In this document: positions 38,176 to 47,249 of the stretch, in pieces
Position numbering within the stretch: position 1 is the first letter of the stretch
Layout: each line of letters opens with the position of its first letter
Source: a virus
Direction: 5' to 3' (one strand)
Length of the DNA stretch: 64,000 bases
Virus record (IMG/VR): IMGVR_UViG_3300035188_000277
Coordinates: 1-64,000 of that record
Position numbers and translations under genes: made by a program
Notes under the pieces: generated by a model
What the model saw: the letters and a program-made list of their open reading frames with translations, nothing else
Told to the model about the DNA's origin: nothing
Database searches by the model: none

Positions 38176-38255
38176 TGGAGGGAGTGATGGGACTCGAACC
38201 CACATATTTTAGGTTTTGCAGACCTTGCCGTAACCAATTCCGGACACACACTCCC
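38176..38255 (-). tRNA. tRNA-Cys(GCA)
   Basis: 80 bases; acceptor GGGAGTG/CACTCCC, anticodon loop CTGCAAA, T loop TTCGAGT, CCA encoded. It lies between a terminator and the array promoter, so its own transcription is unclear. Confidence 0.88.
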
Positions 38256-38257
38256 AT

Positions 38258-38282
38258 AAAAAAGGCGGCCACTAGGACCGCC
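38258..38282 (-). terminator. Intrinsic terminator
   Basis: Minus-strand 7-bp hairpin GGCGGTC/GGCCGCC, loop CTAGT, then six T, just after the stop of the 38293 gene. Confidence 0.8.
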
Positions 38283-38292
38283 CCTCTATTAA

Positions 38293-38556
38293 TCAGAGAC
38301 CAGCGGCCAACGCTCGATAACCAGCAGCGATAATCTTGCGGCTTGGTTTACCACAGCGATACTTAGCGACAGTTTCGCCCTTTGAATTCTTCGATTCGTT
38401 TAGATAGATAGCATAACCCATCTGACGAATCTTATAGACAAGATCGTGCGGATTGCCTGCACCATAACGAGCCTTAATCTGCGCTGCAGTAAGTTCCTCG
38501 CCACGATTAACAAGAGCCTCGAAAACCTTATCTAGCTGAGTTGCATTCTGAACCAT
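38293..38556 (-). CDS. Helix-turn-helix-like small protein
   Basis: 87 residues. TAAQIKARYGAGNPHDLVYKIRQMGYAIYL is a winged-helix-like element, with a basic tail. Similar small proteins occur in other phages. DNA-binding regulator is plausible. Confidence 0.55.
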   Translation of the reverse strand: MVQNATQLDKVFEALVNRGEELTAAQIKARYGAGNPHDLVYKIRQMGYAIYLNESKNSKGETVAKYRCGKPSRKIIAAGYRALAAGL

Positions 38557-38579
38557 TATATACCTCTTTCTTTCTCAAG

Positions 38580-38762
38580 TCAAATTATGTTAACTAACAT
38601 ACCCTTCTCATCGATAGCACGGACACGACTGTCCGGAAACTGATCTTTGAGGCTTTTCATTGCCGAAATAATCAGCAAATCATTATTAGATGTAACAGTA
38701 TAGGTTCTCCAGTTACCAGTATCATCTTGTCTCTGGATGTAGATATTTCCCATACCACTCAT
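38580..38762 (-). CDS. Hypothetical protein
   Basis: 60 residues (MSGMGNIYIQRQDDTGNWRT ...), beta-rich. Has a sigma70-like promoter directly upstream. Not recognised. Confidence 0.5.
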   Translation of the reverse strand: MSGMGNIYIQRQDDTGNWRTYTVTSNNDLLIISAMKSLKDQFPDSRVRAIDEKGMLVNII

Positions 38763-38774
38763 CGTTTTCTCCTC

Positions 38775-38975
38775 TTAGGATAGATTAATCTTACTATATT
38801 CTTCCACAAAAGTCAACACTGATTTTAGATCAGAGAAGATAAACTTTTTATTCTGCCACCGATCGTCGTGATCGTTGCCAGAGACCTCCACCATCCAACC
38901 GTTCTCATAACGATTGAGTGTGATACCCTCTGAAACATTCATGAATACTTCTGAAAGTTTAATATTCGTAGCCAT
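38775..38975 (-). CDS. Hypothetical protein
   Basis: 66 residues. Contains the next gene's promoter in its end. No known motif (NGWMVEVSGNDHDDRW). Confidence 0.5.
   Translation of the reverse strand: MATNIKLSEVFMNVSEGITLNRYENGWMVEVSGNDHDDRWQNKKFIFSDLKSVLTFVEEYSKINLS
38788..38816 (-). promoter_or_regulatory. Sigma70-like promoter
   Basis: Minus strand TTGACT (38811-38816), 17-base spacer, TAAGAT (38788-38793). Confidence 0.55.
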
Positions 38976-38983
38976 CTATTTAG

Positions 38984-39403
38984 TCATCCTCTTCGAGATT
39001 TTGATCCAACAGTAGTAAGATCTACGTCTGGACCAGCATACTGCAGACCGCCCTTGTTATAGAGCGGCATAACTAGACTAGCCTTCTTCAGAATTTCCTT
39101 CTGAACATGCTCTGGTTCTTTATGAAGGTTGGTCATGATGTCCCGTTTAGCACAGGCAGACTTAGAACCTGACAAACCTGAGGAAACGTAACCCTCACGA
39201 TCAACCTTCATATCCTCAGTATACTTCTTTTTCCAGTTTTTGTCAACACCTTTTTTCAACTTTATCTGATCGGGATGAAGACCCTTCGATAACAACCACC
39301 TATCGTGGTCAGAGACTAGCTTAGTCTTAGCCTTACTCTTACGGTTGAGCTTACGTTTACTAACAGTCGTGGTATAATAAGCAGGTAAGATATGCATAGA
39401 CAT
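38984..39403 (-). CDS. Basic hypothetical protein
   Basis: 139 residues from ATG 39403 (GGAG six bases upstream; an earlier TTG overlaps that site). Lys-rich N-terminus (SKRKLNRKSKAKTK). Residues after 75 resemble phage proteins of unknown role (GSKSACAKRDIMTNLHKEPEH). Not recognised. Confidence 0.5.
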   Translation of the reverse strand: MSMHILPAYYTTTVSKRKLNRKSKAKTKLVSDHDRWLLSKGLHPDQIKLKKGVDKNWKKKYTEDMKVDREGYVSSGLSGSKSACAKRDIMTNLHKEPEHVQKEILKKASLVMPLYNKGGLQYAGPDVDLTTVGSKSRRG

Positions 39404-39447
39404 AGAAATCTCCAATCGAATTTCTATTCTACTACAAAATTAGAAAA

Positions 39448-40176
39448 TTACAATCTTTCAAACAAGAAAAAAGATTGTCCTAATTGGTATCGAAAAACGT
39501 TTATTTGTTTGAATTTCCAAAGCCCATCGCAACTTTTTTCAATATCCGAAATCTTTGTATAATATGGTGGTCTGTTATAATATGTTGTTCTTGAGAAATA
39601 GTTCTCTTCTGAAAACTCAAAAGGTTTAGATGTATCAAAAGAATCTTCAACGATCCAAAAAGATATAATGATTTTAGATTTTTCGTTAAAGCTATTATAA
39701 GAATCTTTCAAAAACATTTTTAATTTTTCTATAGGCAAAAAAGTGAAAACCGAATTTGCCAGAGCCATGTCAAATTTTATATCGAAATTGTTGATATGAA
39801 AATTATCAGTAGCTAAAAAATTGTTTTCTGTTATTTTATCTATTAAACCTTTTTTATATAACTCGTTGTTCACACCTATTATTAGAGATTTTTTATTTAC
39901 GTCTATTCCATAATATTTAAACGGATCTAAAAAATTTATTATGTGAGATCCTGCCCTCATATACCCGCAGCCAATCTCCAAAAAATTCATATCTTTTTTC
40001 AGGCCATTATCTATCAACATATTTAATTGTTTTTCGCCATCTAAATCCCAATGGTTCCCCATTTCATTTCTATATTGATCGCCGAATAATTCTTTTTCAT
40101 ATATCTGTTCGTCAAAAACATAATATTTGTTATATGTTTTCGATTTGTCATCGAACGATTCTTTTATTTTTATCAC
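39448..40176 (-). CDS. SAM-dependent methyltransferase
   Basis: 242 residues, GTG start overlapping the upstream stop. NFLEIGCGYMRAGSHI is the SAM-binding motif. Substrate unknown. It is noticeably AT-rich relative to its neighbours, which may indicate recent acquisition. Confidence 0.7.
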   Translation of the reverse strand: MIKIKESFDDKSKTYNKYYVFDEQIYEKELFGDQYRNEMGNHWDLDGEKQLNMLIDNGLKKDMNFLEIGCGYMRAGSHIINFLDPFKYYGIDVNKKSLIIGVNNELYKKGLIDKITENNFLATDNFHINNFDIKFDMALANSVFTFLPIEKLKMFLKDSYNSFNEKSKIIISFWIVEDSFDTSKPFEFSEENYFSRTTYYNRPPYYTKISDIEKSCDGLWKFKQINVFRYQLGQSFFLFERL

Positions 40177-40379
40177 GTCAATATTTCTATGATCTGTTTT
40201 AATTTTTCAACAGCTGGTTTATATTCTTCGTCGAGAATTTTTCTCGCATGACGATGATTTTCGTATTCTAATTCTTTAAGATATTTAAATCTAGAATCGA
40301 CAACAGCCTCTATCACTAACGGAAGTAGATCCGACATTTTCACAAATGTTTCGCCGTTGCTGAATACTTTGTCACTCAT
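40173..40379 (-). CDS. Small helical hypothetical protein
   Basis: 68 residues from ATG 40379. Helical and charged. Overlaps its neighbours. Not recognised. Confidence 0.45.
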   Translation of the reverse strand: MSDKVFSNGETFVKMSDLLPLVIEAVVDSRFKYLKELEYENHRHARKILDEEYKPAVEKLKQIIEILT

Positions 40380-40710
40380 CAACCTCTTCCTTCAAGTTCT
40401 CTACGACAATATATTCTGCTTCTTTACTTATCTGCATATGCTCGTCGAGAATATCCCTGACTTTAATAAGACGATCTTCAATATCAGTAATGGTATTGTG
40501 AACCGCCTTATCATTATGACCTTCTTGAAGATCGATCAAAGCAGCATTTAAATTTAAATCAGCAGAGTAATCCACTTGCCATTTATGAAACTCTCCGCCT
40601 TCATCCATATCTTCCATAAGTTTACATGGAGGAAATAGAATCTGTTTAATTTGCTCGAGCTTTTCTTCTGCCGGAGTGTTTGGTCTTTTCTCAATTTTAA
40701 ACGGCCACAT
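40372..40710 (-). CDS. Hypothetical protein
   Basis: 112 residues (MWPFKIEKRPNTPAEEKLEQ ...), helical, acidic tail. In an operon with RegA and clamp-loader genes. Not recognised. Confidence 0.5.
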   Translation of the reverse strand: MWPFKIEKRPNTPAEEKLEQIKQILFPPCKLMEDMDEGGEFHKWQVDYSADLNLNAALIDLQEGHNDKAVHNTITDIEDRLIKVRDILDEHMQISKEAEYIVVENLKEEVDE

Positions 40711-40726
40711 AATATAATCCCTTCAA

Positions 40727-41128
40727 TTACTTTTTCTTACGACCCATGTTATACTTGGCTTCTAGAGTCCAATCATGCTTTTCTTTATGATTGATAATCT
40801 TAATCTGACTCATCGATGCTTGTGGTTCGCCTATGCGATCTGGTTCTACTACTTTAAGTAGTCCCCAGTCCTGTAGTAACATGGCAATTTTATTACGACG
40901 ACCTTTATCTTCTTCTGAGAAGTCTGATGGTTTACCGTCGATCAAAAACATTTCCTTAAAGTGCACAATGTAATATCTACCTTGCTTATGAAAAATATGA
41001 CAAGATTGATATAGTTTTCTTTCCTTGCGAGAAGCGACACCAATACGAGTGAGCGTCTCTTTAATCTTCAAGAAGTCTTCTTCTTCTGCAATTTTGACTT
41101 CTACAAGAGAGTCTAAGAGTTCGTTCAT
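40727..41128 (-). CDS. regA: RegA translational repressor
   Basis: 133 residues. LKIKETLTRIGVAS ... LYQSCHIFHKQGRYYIVHFK follows T4 RegA. RegA binds early mRNAs near the start codon and blocks translation. It stands between gp62 and small genes, the T4 order. Confidence 0.93.
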   Translation of the reverse strand: MNELLDSLVEVKIAEEEDFLKIKETLTRIGVASRKERKLYQSCHIFHKQGRYYIVHFKEMFLIDGKPSDFSEEDKGRRNKIAMLLQDWGLLKVVEPDRIGEPQASMSQIKIINHKEKHDWTLEAKYNMGRKKK

Positions 41129-41622
41129 TTCATTCCACCTTTTTCTTGTTTTTTCTTTATTTCATTAATTTGCGCCTCCGTTAAAACTTTCAATGCTTCT
41201 TTTGCACGGATTGCGTTATATTTATAATGGGTGGAAATAAGGTCTATTAGTGCTTCTTTCTTCTCTCTGGCTTTCTTTTCTTCCTTGGTTTCTGCTTTTG
41301 ACCAACGTTTTGTTTTACGAATACTATTATACAAGTAGTCATAATGCATTTGATCTGTTACGCCATAATGACAATTCATTTCATTGGTGTAAAATATTAA
41401 CTCCTTGTAATTAGAAAGTATGTTATTGGTTCTCCATTGACTATAATCACCGTCAAGTTCGACCTTCTTCCCACTCGTAATTGAATTTTCATAACGCCAA
41501 TCATACCTCGGTTTGGGTTGCTTCTGTTCCTCTGCCCATTTGGCCCAATTACCAAAGAATCCTACTGCTTCTTTCTCGAAATCTCTTTCTTCTCCCAATA
41601 CGTTGACGAACTTCTTAGACAT
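41125..41622 (-). CDS. 62: Clamp loader small subunit gp62
   Basis: 165 residues (T4 187). WRTNNILSNYKELIFYTNEMN is typical. It partners gp44 to load gp45. ATGA overlap with regA and one-base overlap with gp44. Confidence 0.88.
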   Translation of the reverse strand: MSKKFVNVLGEERDFEKEAVGFFGNWAKWAEEQKQPKPRYDWRYENSITSGKKVELDGDYSQWRTNNILSNYKELIFYTNEMNCHYGVTDQMHYDYLYNSIRKTKRWSKAETKEEKKAREKKEALIDLISTHYKYNAIRAKEALKVLTEAQINEIKKKQEKGGMK

Positions 41623-42560
41623 TACACAAACTCGCAGTTGATCATTATTTCAACTAAGAATGCTACGAAGTTAATTTCTGGATTGGCAGCGAAAGCGTTC
41701 TGATACTGATACTTGGCAAGATTAAGCACAAGAACAGGCGCTGTATTCTTTGAACAAATATCAGAAGAGATCTCATAGAACTGATTATAGAGAGCATTAA
41801 CATCTGTATCGATGTTGTTCTTCGCCCACTTACGGATCTCAGTATAGTTCTGTTCCTTTAGAAGCCCAACCAATTCCTTGATTGAAGTTTCTTGAAGGTT
41901 TACAAGAATACCAGAATCAATCTTACCTGTTGCTGAATAACGCTGAAGCTCGTTAAGAACACGACGCCAATCTGGGAAGTGCTTATTGATTACTTCGGCA
42001 ACAACCTTCTGATCGAATTCAATGCCTTCTGATTCTAGAATAAAAGTAACACGCTTGAAGAACTGCGTGGCAAGTTTAGCAATAGCTTTCTTGCTGATCT
42101 TAAAATCAATTACCGAGCATCTGGAATGGAGAGGGTCAATGATGCGGTTTTTAAAATTACAGGTGAGAATGAAGCCGCAATTCCTCGAGAATTCCTCCAT
42201 AAAATTTCGAAGTGCGGGTTGAGTAGAATTGGCATTAAGATAATCCGCTTCGTCAAGGATGACATATTTCCTTCCACCTGAAAGAGATACGCTGCTGGCA
42301 AAGTTAAGGATTTCGTTTCTGAGTGTGTCGATGTTTCCATTCATAGATCCATTAATTACGATATAATCACAACCCAATTGTTCAAGCATGGCACGTGCAA
42401 CAGTTGTCTTACCAACACCTGCTGTACCAGACAAAATCAAATTGGGGATATTCTTTTGATCAACAAACTGTTGGAATGTTGCTTTCAAGTCACATGGAAG
42501 AATAGTATCTTCGATAGTTTTTGGACGATACTTTTCAACCCAAAGAAATTCTTCGTTCAT
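41622..42560 (-). CDS. 44: Clamp loader large subunit gp44
   Basis: 312 residues (T4 319). Walker A GTAGVGKTT (45-53), DEAD (103-106), arginine-finger region SRCSVI. It hydrolyses ATP to open the sliding clamp. Confidence 0.95.
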   Translation of the reverse strand: MNEEFLWVEKYRPKTIEDTILPCDLKATFQQFVDQKNIPNLILSGTAGVGKTTVARAMLEQLGCDYIVINGSMNGNIDTLRNEILNFASSVSLSGGRKYVILDEADYLNANSTQPALRNFMEEFSRNCGFILTCNFKNRIIDPLHSRCSVIDFKISKKAIAKLATQFFKRVTFILESEGIEFDQKVVAEVINKHFPDWRRVLNELQRYSATGKIDSGILVNLQETSIKELVGLLKEQNYTEIRKWAKNNIDTDVNALYNQFYEISSDICSKNTAPVLVLNLAKYQYQNAFAANPEINFVAFLVEIMINCEFV

Positions 42561-42850
42561 TACTTTACCTCTTCACAAAACATAACAATAGTATTACCAG
42601 AAACATTTCTCGGAGCGCCCATATAACCATTATGTTCGTCCCAACAAATCACGCACTGCTTTCTAACTTGATTTTCGTATTTTCTTTTACTCTTTGATTC
42701 AAGATAGAATTCTGATTTTAATTTCAATTTCCCACAAGTGACACATCTCAACTTTACAACTTCTTTAGTTCCAAAGATAGTCGTGGTAGCTAGATCATCA
42801 GCAGTCTTTCTAGTAACAACGCCGTTCTTTGGGCGTTTTGGCATTTTCAT
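42560..42850 (-). CDS. Zinc-ribbon-like small protein
   Basis: 96 residues. CVTCGK and CVICWD pairs form a likely zinc site. Between clamp and loader genes. Function unknown; it may modulate clamp or host polymerase. Confidence 0.55.
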   Translation of the reverse strand: MKMPKRPKNGVVTRKTADDLATTTIFGTKEVVKLRCVTCGKLKLKSEFYLESKSKRKYENQVRKQCVICWDEHNGYMGAPRNVSGNTIVMFCEEVK

Positions 42851-42868
42851 AATATAACTCCATCATAT

Positions 42869-42894
42869 CAAAAAGAGGGGAGCCGAAGCTCCCC
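42869..42894 (-). terminator. Intrinsic terminator after the sliding clamp
   Basis: Minus-strand GGGGAGC/GCTCCCC stem with TTCG tetraloop, then TCTTTTT, directly after the gp45 stop. Confidence 0.9.
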
Positions 42895-42901
42895 ATTCAA
42901 A

Positions 42902-43555
42902 TTAGAATGTTGAGTGCTGCTCAACTGCAATAAAGTATTCCACGTCCTTACCAATGAACTTAGAAATACCTCGTGCTGAAATGGTGACCTCATAATCACC
43001 AGGAAGAATCTTAATGTTCTCAAACTTAAAGACTGCGTTAAAAGTCTTTGTAGTTTCTCCAATTGGTAGAGAAAACTCATTACCTGGATTCTTTGAGTTA
43101 GCTGCCTTTAGGAAAACAGTCTTGCCGTCACCAGCAACAACGATTTCTGGCAGACTCAAAACACCAGCAGCCTTCTCGACCTTATTAAGATCTTCGTTCT
43201 TTAGAGTAAAGGTAACATCCGTTGATGGAATGTTAATATCCTTCTCTGGAGCCTTAGTGATTGTGCTCTCGTCAGCAAGAAGGAACTTGCCCTGTTCCGA
43301 AGAAGAGTCCTTCATATAAACAAAAGTCTCATCGATTTCTAGATCTGGGTCATTGTATAGACTCAGGCTAGAAAGGAACTGGTTAAGATCATAGATGGCA
43401 AACTTCTTAGTAAACTCTGTCGGAACAGTAGCCTTTGCCATAATGGTCTTATTTGGGGAAATGGTCTTAAGAACATTACCCTGCTGAACAACAATCGAAG
43501 GATTAATCTTTGAGAAGTTCTTCAAAACATTTACTGTATTAGTATCAATCTTCAT
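42902..43555 (-). CDS. 45: DNA sliding clamp gp45
   Basis: 217 residues (T4 228). MKIDTNTVNVLKNFSKINPS matches gp45. Trimeric clamp for replication and, with gp55, for late transcription. Confidence 0.93.
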   Translation of the reverse strand: MKIDTNTVNVLKNFSKINPSIVVQQGNVLKTISPNKTIMAKATVPTEFTKKFAIYDLNQFLSSLSLYNDPDLEIDETFVYMKDSSSEQGKFLLADESTITKAPEKDINIPSTDVTFTLKNEDLNKVEKAAGVLSLPEIVVAGDGKTVFLKAANSKNPGNEFSLPIGETTKTFNAVFKFENIKILPGDYEVTISARGISKFIGKDVEYFIAVEQHSTF

Positions 43556-43569
43556 TATATAATCTCCAC

Positions 43570-44436
43570 TTACTTCTTTTTGCCTTTGTCTTTATACTTA
43601 CCAAGTGCACCTGGATCGGCGGTCGCAGAAGCACCAACTGAAGCAAGATCAGCCAACGAACCACCAAAGATATAGGTGCCTACGTGCTGCATCTTCATCC
43701 ATGGACAGAACCATGTACGCAGTCCAATTTCCTGAGCCTTCTGACAGAACCAATAATCTTCTGAAAGATAACGCTTAGACTTAGGATCGATCTCTGCCTG
43801 AAAGAACATCATGATTTCACGAGTGCCATCAAAGTGTTCAGTACGGACATGATCTGGTTTATAATTATATTCTGGATAAGAATCGACAAACTTCTGCATT
43901 GCCTTCTTAGAAACCATCATGAAGCCAGTTCCAATTTCAAGAACTTCTACTGGTTCGCTAAGAGGAATAGACTGCTGCCCACCCTTTGGATTGAAGACAT
44001 AATCGCCAACGAACTTTTCAAGGACGTTTGGATCTTCGTCAGCAACACCCTTATCAACAGCGTGCTTAACCTTTTCCCAAGAAATACACTTCTTTGGATA
44101 TGGTCCGCCAATGATGTCATACTTATCTTCTTCCTGAACCTGAAGAGCCATAAGCGCAATGACGTCCTGTGGATTGAATCCGATGTCAGCATCAATAAAC
44201 ATCATGTGCTGCATATTGGAACGCATAAACTCGTCACAACAATAGTTACGTGCACGAGGAATTAGTGATTCATTAAACAAATAATAAAACTGTAGAGGAA
44301 TACCATACTGTGTGCACAAAGCAGACAAGTCAGCTGACGACTTTGCGAACATACCTGCACACTGTCCACCATACATTGGCGTGGCGACGAATAGACCACG
44401 CTCTCTCAATTTTTCAATAGGGATCTGAATTTCCAT
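43570..44436 (-). CDS. Glycosyltransferase, GT-A fold
   Basis: 288 residues. MFIDADIGF carries a DxD-type metal motif, preceded by ATPMYGGQC. Similar large-phage glycosyltransferases are common. It neighbours the base-modification operon, so DNA or protein glycosylation is possible. Confidence 0.7.
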   Translation of the reverse strand: MEIQIPIEKLRERGLFVATPMYGGQCAGMFAKSSADLSALCTQYGIPLQFYYLFNESLIPRARNYCCDEFMRSNMQHMMFIDADIGFNPQDVIALMALQVQEEDKYDIIGGPYPKKCISWEKVKHAVDKGVADEDPNVLEKFVGDYVFNPKGGQQSIPLSEPVEVLEIGTGFMMVSKKAMQKFVDSYPEYNYKPDHVRTEHFDGTREIMMFFQAEIDPKSKRYLSEDYWFCQKAQEIGLRTWFCPWMKMQHVGTYIFGGSLADLASVGASATADPGALGKYKDKGKKK

Positions 44437-44448
44437 TATATACCTTTC

Positions 44449-44658
44449 TTATGCTACTATAAAACTTTTAAACTTACAAGTATTACAATGAACTGCTTTT
44501 TGTGGAGGAAGCGAAGTTGTTACTACTGAGGGATTTGTATCTTGTAATTCATCTCCACAATGAGGACAAGCAATGCCTGTTCCTAGATTAATAAAATGAG
44601 ACATATATTCTCTATGTCTACGCTCGTTATGATCATGAAAATCTTTCAATTCTTTCAT
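44449..44658 (-). CDS. Small zinc-finger-like protein
   Basis: 69 residues. CPHCG and CNTC pairs suggest a zinc ribbon. Not otherwise recognised. Confidence 0.5.
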   Translation of the reverse strand: MKELKDFHDHNERRHREYMSHFINLGTGIACPHCGDELQDTNPSVVTTSLPPQKAVHCNTCKFKSFIVA

Positions 44659-45098
44659 TTCTTATCCTTATAATGATCGTTGTATAACATCATAAGAGTG
44701 TAATGAAGAACCTTCATAAGATCTGCTTTGTTGCTACCGTTCTTCTTACCGTAGCGCCAGAGATACTTAATAGCTGTGTTTCGGAAGGTAGGCATAGAAT
44801 CACCGAGGGCGAGCCACACGTCGAAACATTCTATATTTTGCTCTTCAGTCATATAATGTTGCCCATATGTCTTGTCGATATAGGCGTGGAAGTCACGAAT
44901 AATTTCGTCTTCCTTATATTTATATTTAGGCGGCCAAGTTGAAGCAATTGGCGGATCCATGCTCATTCCAACATAAGGATCTTCTTGTCGCTTTGAACCA
45001 ACAGCACCAGTAGGACCAGTTGCACCAATTGCCTGCGCTGACGCAGAAAGCGGTTGACCATAATAATCGCCATTCTCAAATCTATAAGTTTTGGTCAT
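44655..45098 (-). CDS. DUF3310-type protein
   Basis: 147 residues. RNTAIKYLWRYGKKNGSNKADLMKVLHYT is the DUF3310 (SaV-like) core; a GATGPTGAVG stretch precedes it. Role not established. ATGA overlaps both sides. Confidence 0.65.
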   Translation of the reverse strand: MTKTYRFENGDYYGQPLSASAQAIGATGPTGAVGSKRQEDPYVGMSMDPPIASTWPPKYKYKEDEIIRDFHAYIDKTYGQHYMTEEQNIECFDVWLALGDSMPTFRNTAIKYLWRYGKKNGSNKADLMKVLHYTLMMLYNDHYKDKK

Positions 45099-45634
45099 GA
45101 GTTCTCCAATTTATTCATAATATCTTCAATAATAAATTTCTGATCGTCTTTGTTATTATTTTTATATCTATTAGTGTTAAACATCAGAGTCATGTTTGTC
45201 ATAATATTAGCAATCTTAGTTTCACGACCCTGCAACCAAGTTTCGTTCTGATTGCTACCACGTTCCTTGTATCGCTCTTGGCGAACTTCCTTATCAGTTT
45301 CTAGATAAATGATTTCAGTATCGTAATTCTCAACACAATGTTCTAGGAACGTTGACGTGAAAAGACGATCGCCTTCGAAAAGAACGACCGCATCTTTATC
45401 TAAACTTGCTAGGAATTTAATTGCTTCTGGCTGAACCGCCATTGACATACGGTCTGTACCCGAGAAGGTTTCGCCTTCGTCATACTTACCAAGAATATAA
45501 TATTTTCCATACTGAAGATAGGGAACGAGCTTCACGCTATCATAAATCTTAGACCAAACAAACTTAGTAAGAATTTCTTTCATTAACGTAGACTTGCCAG
45601 CACCTGGCTCACCACCAATCGCAATCACTTTCAT
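45095..45634 (-). CDS. P-loop kinase, hydroxymethyl-pyrimidine DNA kinase-like
   Basis: 179 residues. GGEPGAGKST at 7-16 is Walker A; GTDRMSMAVQP and FEGDRLF fit a phage P-loop kinase family associated with thymine hypermodification. It may phosphorylate 5-hydroxymethyl bases in DNA. Other nucleotide kinases are possible. Confidence 0.6.
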   Translation of the reverse strand: MKVIAIGGEPGAGKSTLMKEILTKFVWSKIYDSVKLVPYLQYGKYYILGKYDEGETFSGTDRMSMAVQPEAIKFLASLDKDAVVLFEGDRLFTSTFLEHCVENYDTEIIYLETDKEVRQERYKERGSNQNETWLQGRETKIANIMTNMTLMFNTNRYKNNNKDDQKFIIEDIMNKLENS

Positions 45635-46611
45635 TACATAAACCTTTCAATACCGACACTCTCAGGTTCAACAAACAAACCTGTGCAATCTAGAACGCCA
45701 TTCTCAATATATAAAGCCATTTTACTATTGTCAATCTTGTTTGTCAACAGTTTATTATTTAGAGTTTCATTTCGAGCGTCCCACATTGGTTGCCAATCAA
45801 TACCATCCCAGCCATCCTTTTCACATTGAGCAATTTCTTCTGCCTGACGATCAAGATAGTAACTCAGGTAACGACCATGTTTTACTCTGAATAACTTTTT
45901 AAAAGAACAAAGACACGTTTCCATATCGAAATAATCAGTGTCAGGAAATTCCTCTTGAACTTCTTTTAGAATATAATATGCCTGACCGTCCAAATAGTTT
46001 ATCTGTTTGGCATTTAGTTTTTGATCATACCATTGATCTAATCCAACAGCGAGGCATAAACCGTTACGATGAGAACGAGAACCTGAATGATCTTCTAGCA
46101 TTAGATTACCAGGTTCAATAGGCAGATCACAACACTGTTTTAATGTTTGTAAATAGAACCAAGTAGAATATCTACCGAACTTATGGAACTTGGTTTTCAC
46201 TTCATCCCATAGCATATCAAAGTTTTCTCTTGGCGTTCCAGTAAGAAACGGACGAAACGCTTCTATCTGGGAACGATCTCCAACCCAGTTCTTATACGAT
46301 TCAAACTGCGCAGGTAAATGTCCTTTGTTCCATTTAGTGTCTGTTTGATAACGTAGGCGTTTATAATTCTTATTGTTCCAATCCTTTAGGCGATCAAGAC
46401 CAACAAGTTCCATATCAGGAAACTCATTCCATATCACCCATGTTGTTGGAAAATAATACGTTGTGCCGTAGATCCAAGCAATCCAGAGTTTTTGTTCTCT
46501 GTTATGCTCAAATCTTTTGAAAAGATAATTGGTCATGAATATCGCCGGATCGCAATCCTTAATGGAAAGTGACCACTTATACCAATTAATAAAGTCTTGT
46601 TTAACTTTCAA
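45634..46611 (-). CDS. Putative amino acid:DNA transferase
   Basis: 325 residues. Helical, with RFEHNREQKLWIAWIYGTTY and TWVIWNEFPDMELV patterns that recall DNA-glycosylase-like amino acid:DNA transferases of phage base-hypermodification systems. Adjacent kinase and TET/JBP genes support this. Assignment is by recollection and context. Confidence 0.5.
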   Translation of the reverse strand: MKVKQDFINWYKWSLSIKDCDPAIFMTNYLFKRFEHNREQKLWIAWIYGTTYYFPTTWVIWNEFPDMELVGLDRLKDWNNKNYKRLRYQTDTKWNKGHLPAQFESYKNWVGDRSQIEAFRPFLTGTPRENFDMLWDEVKTKFHKFGRYSTWFYLQTLKQCCDLPIEPGNLMLEDHSGSRSHRNGLCLAVGLDQWYDQKLNAKQINYLDGQAYYILKEVQEEFPDTDYFDMETCLCSFKKLFRVKHGRYLSYYLDRQAEEIAQCEKDGWDGIDWQPMWDARNETLNNKLLTNKIDNSKMALYIENGVLDCTGLFVEPESVGIERFM

Positions 46612-47249
46612 CTCAAGAAACTTTCAAGGGACGAATTGTTATATAATGCAGAGCGCAACCAATACTTTCCAACAGAATTTATTGCTTCTTCTACCTTTGT
46701 TTTCTTTTTTGTGCCAAAATTATGATTCTCTAAACCTTCAGAAAGAAATTGTTCGATGACTTTTTCTGGTGGCAACACCTGAGTAGGGTTATTAACTCCA
46801 TACTGTTGATATTCTAATTGCTCTTTTCTTGTAGGAAATAATTTTTGATCAGAACGAAGAGAACCAGTAGGATCAACAGCCCAAAATAAAAGACCATTTC
46901 TCATATGCCATGTAACAGAAGAAGGCGTGCAAGATATCTTTAATCTATCAGAACGTTTTTCTTTGACTGCGTATGAGATATATTCTTCCCAAATCTTGGA
47001 AGCGTAACCCTTACCTTCTTTACCTTGGACAGTTACAATCTCATACAGGTTAGTATATCCAGAACGATTGTATGTTGCAAAGATAATAGAAACTATTTCA
47101 TTATCTACTTCAAGAGCAACAGGCGGTGCTTTATCGTAGTTCTTAAACCTGAACCATAGTGAATGTGCAGCTTTTAAAAAGTTTGTGTTTCTACCTTCTG
47201 GAGACTTTTCAATTATACCATTAACTTGATCTGCTGTTAAAAATATCAC
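46608..47249 (-). CDS. GNAT-like acetyltransferase
   Basis: 213 residues. VTVQGKEGKGYASKIWEEYI is the acetyl-CoA pyrophosphate-loop region. It may acylate a modified base or amino group. Overlaps neighbours by four bases. Confidence 0.65.
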   Translation of the reverse strand: MIFLTADQVNGIIEKSPEGRNTNFLKAAHSLWFRFKNYDKAPPVALEVDNEIVSIIFATYNRSGYTNLYEIVTVQGKEGKGYASKIWEEYISYAVKEKRSDRLKISCTPSSVTWHMRNGLLFWAVDPTGSLRSDQKLFPTRKEQLEYQQYGVNNPTQVLPPEKVIEQFLSEGLENHNFGTKKKTKVEEAINSVGKYWLRSALYNNSSLESFLS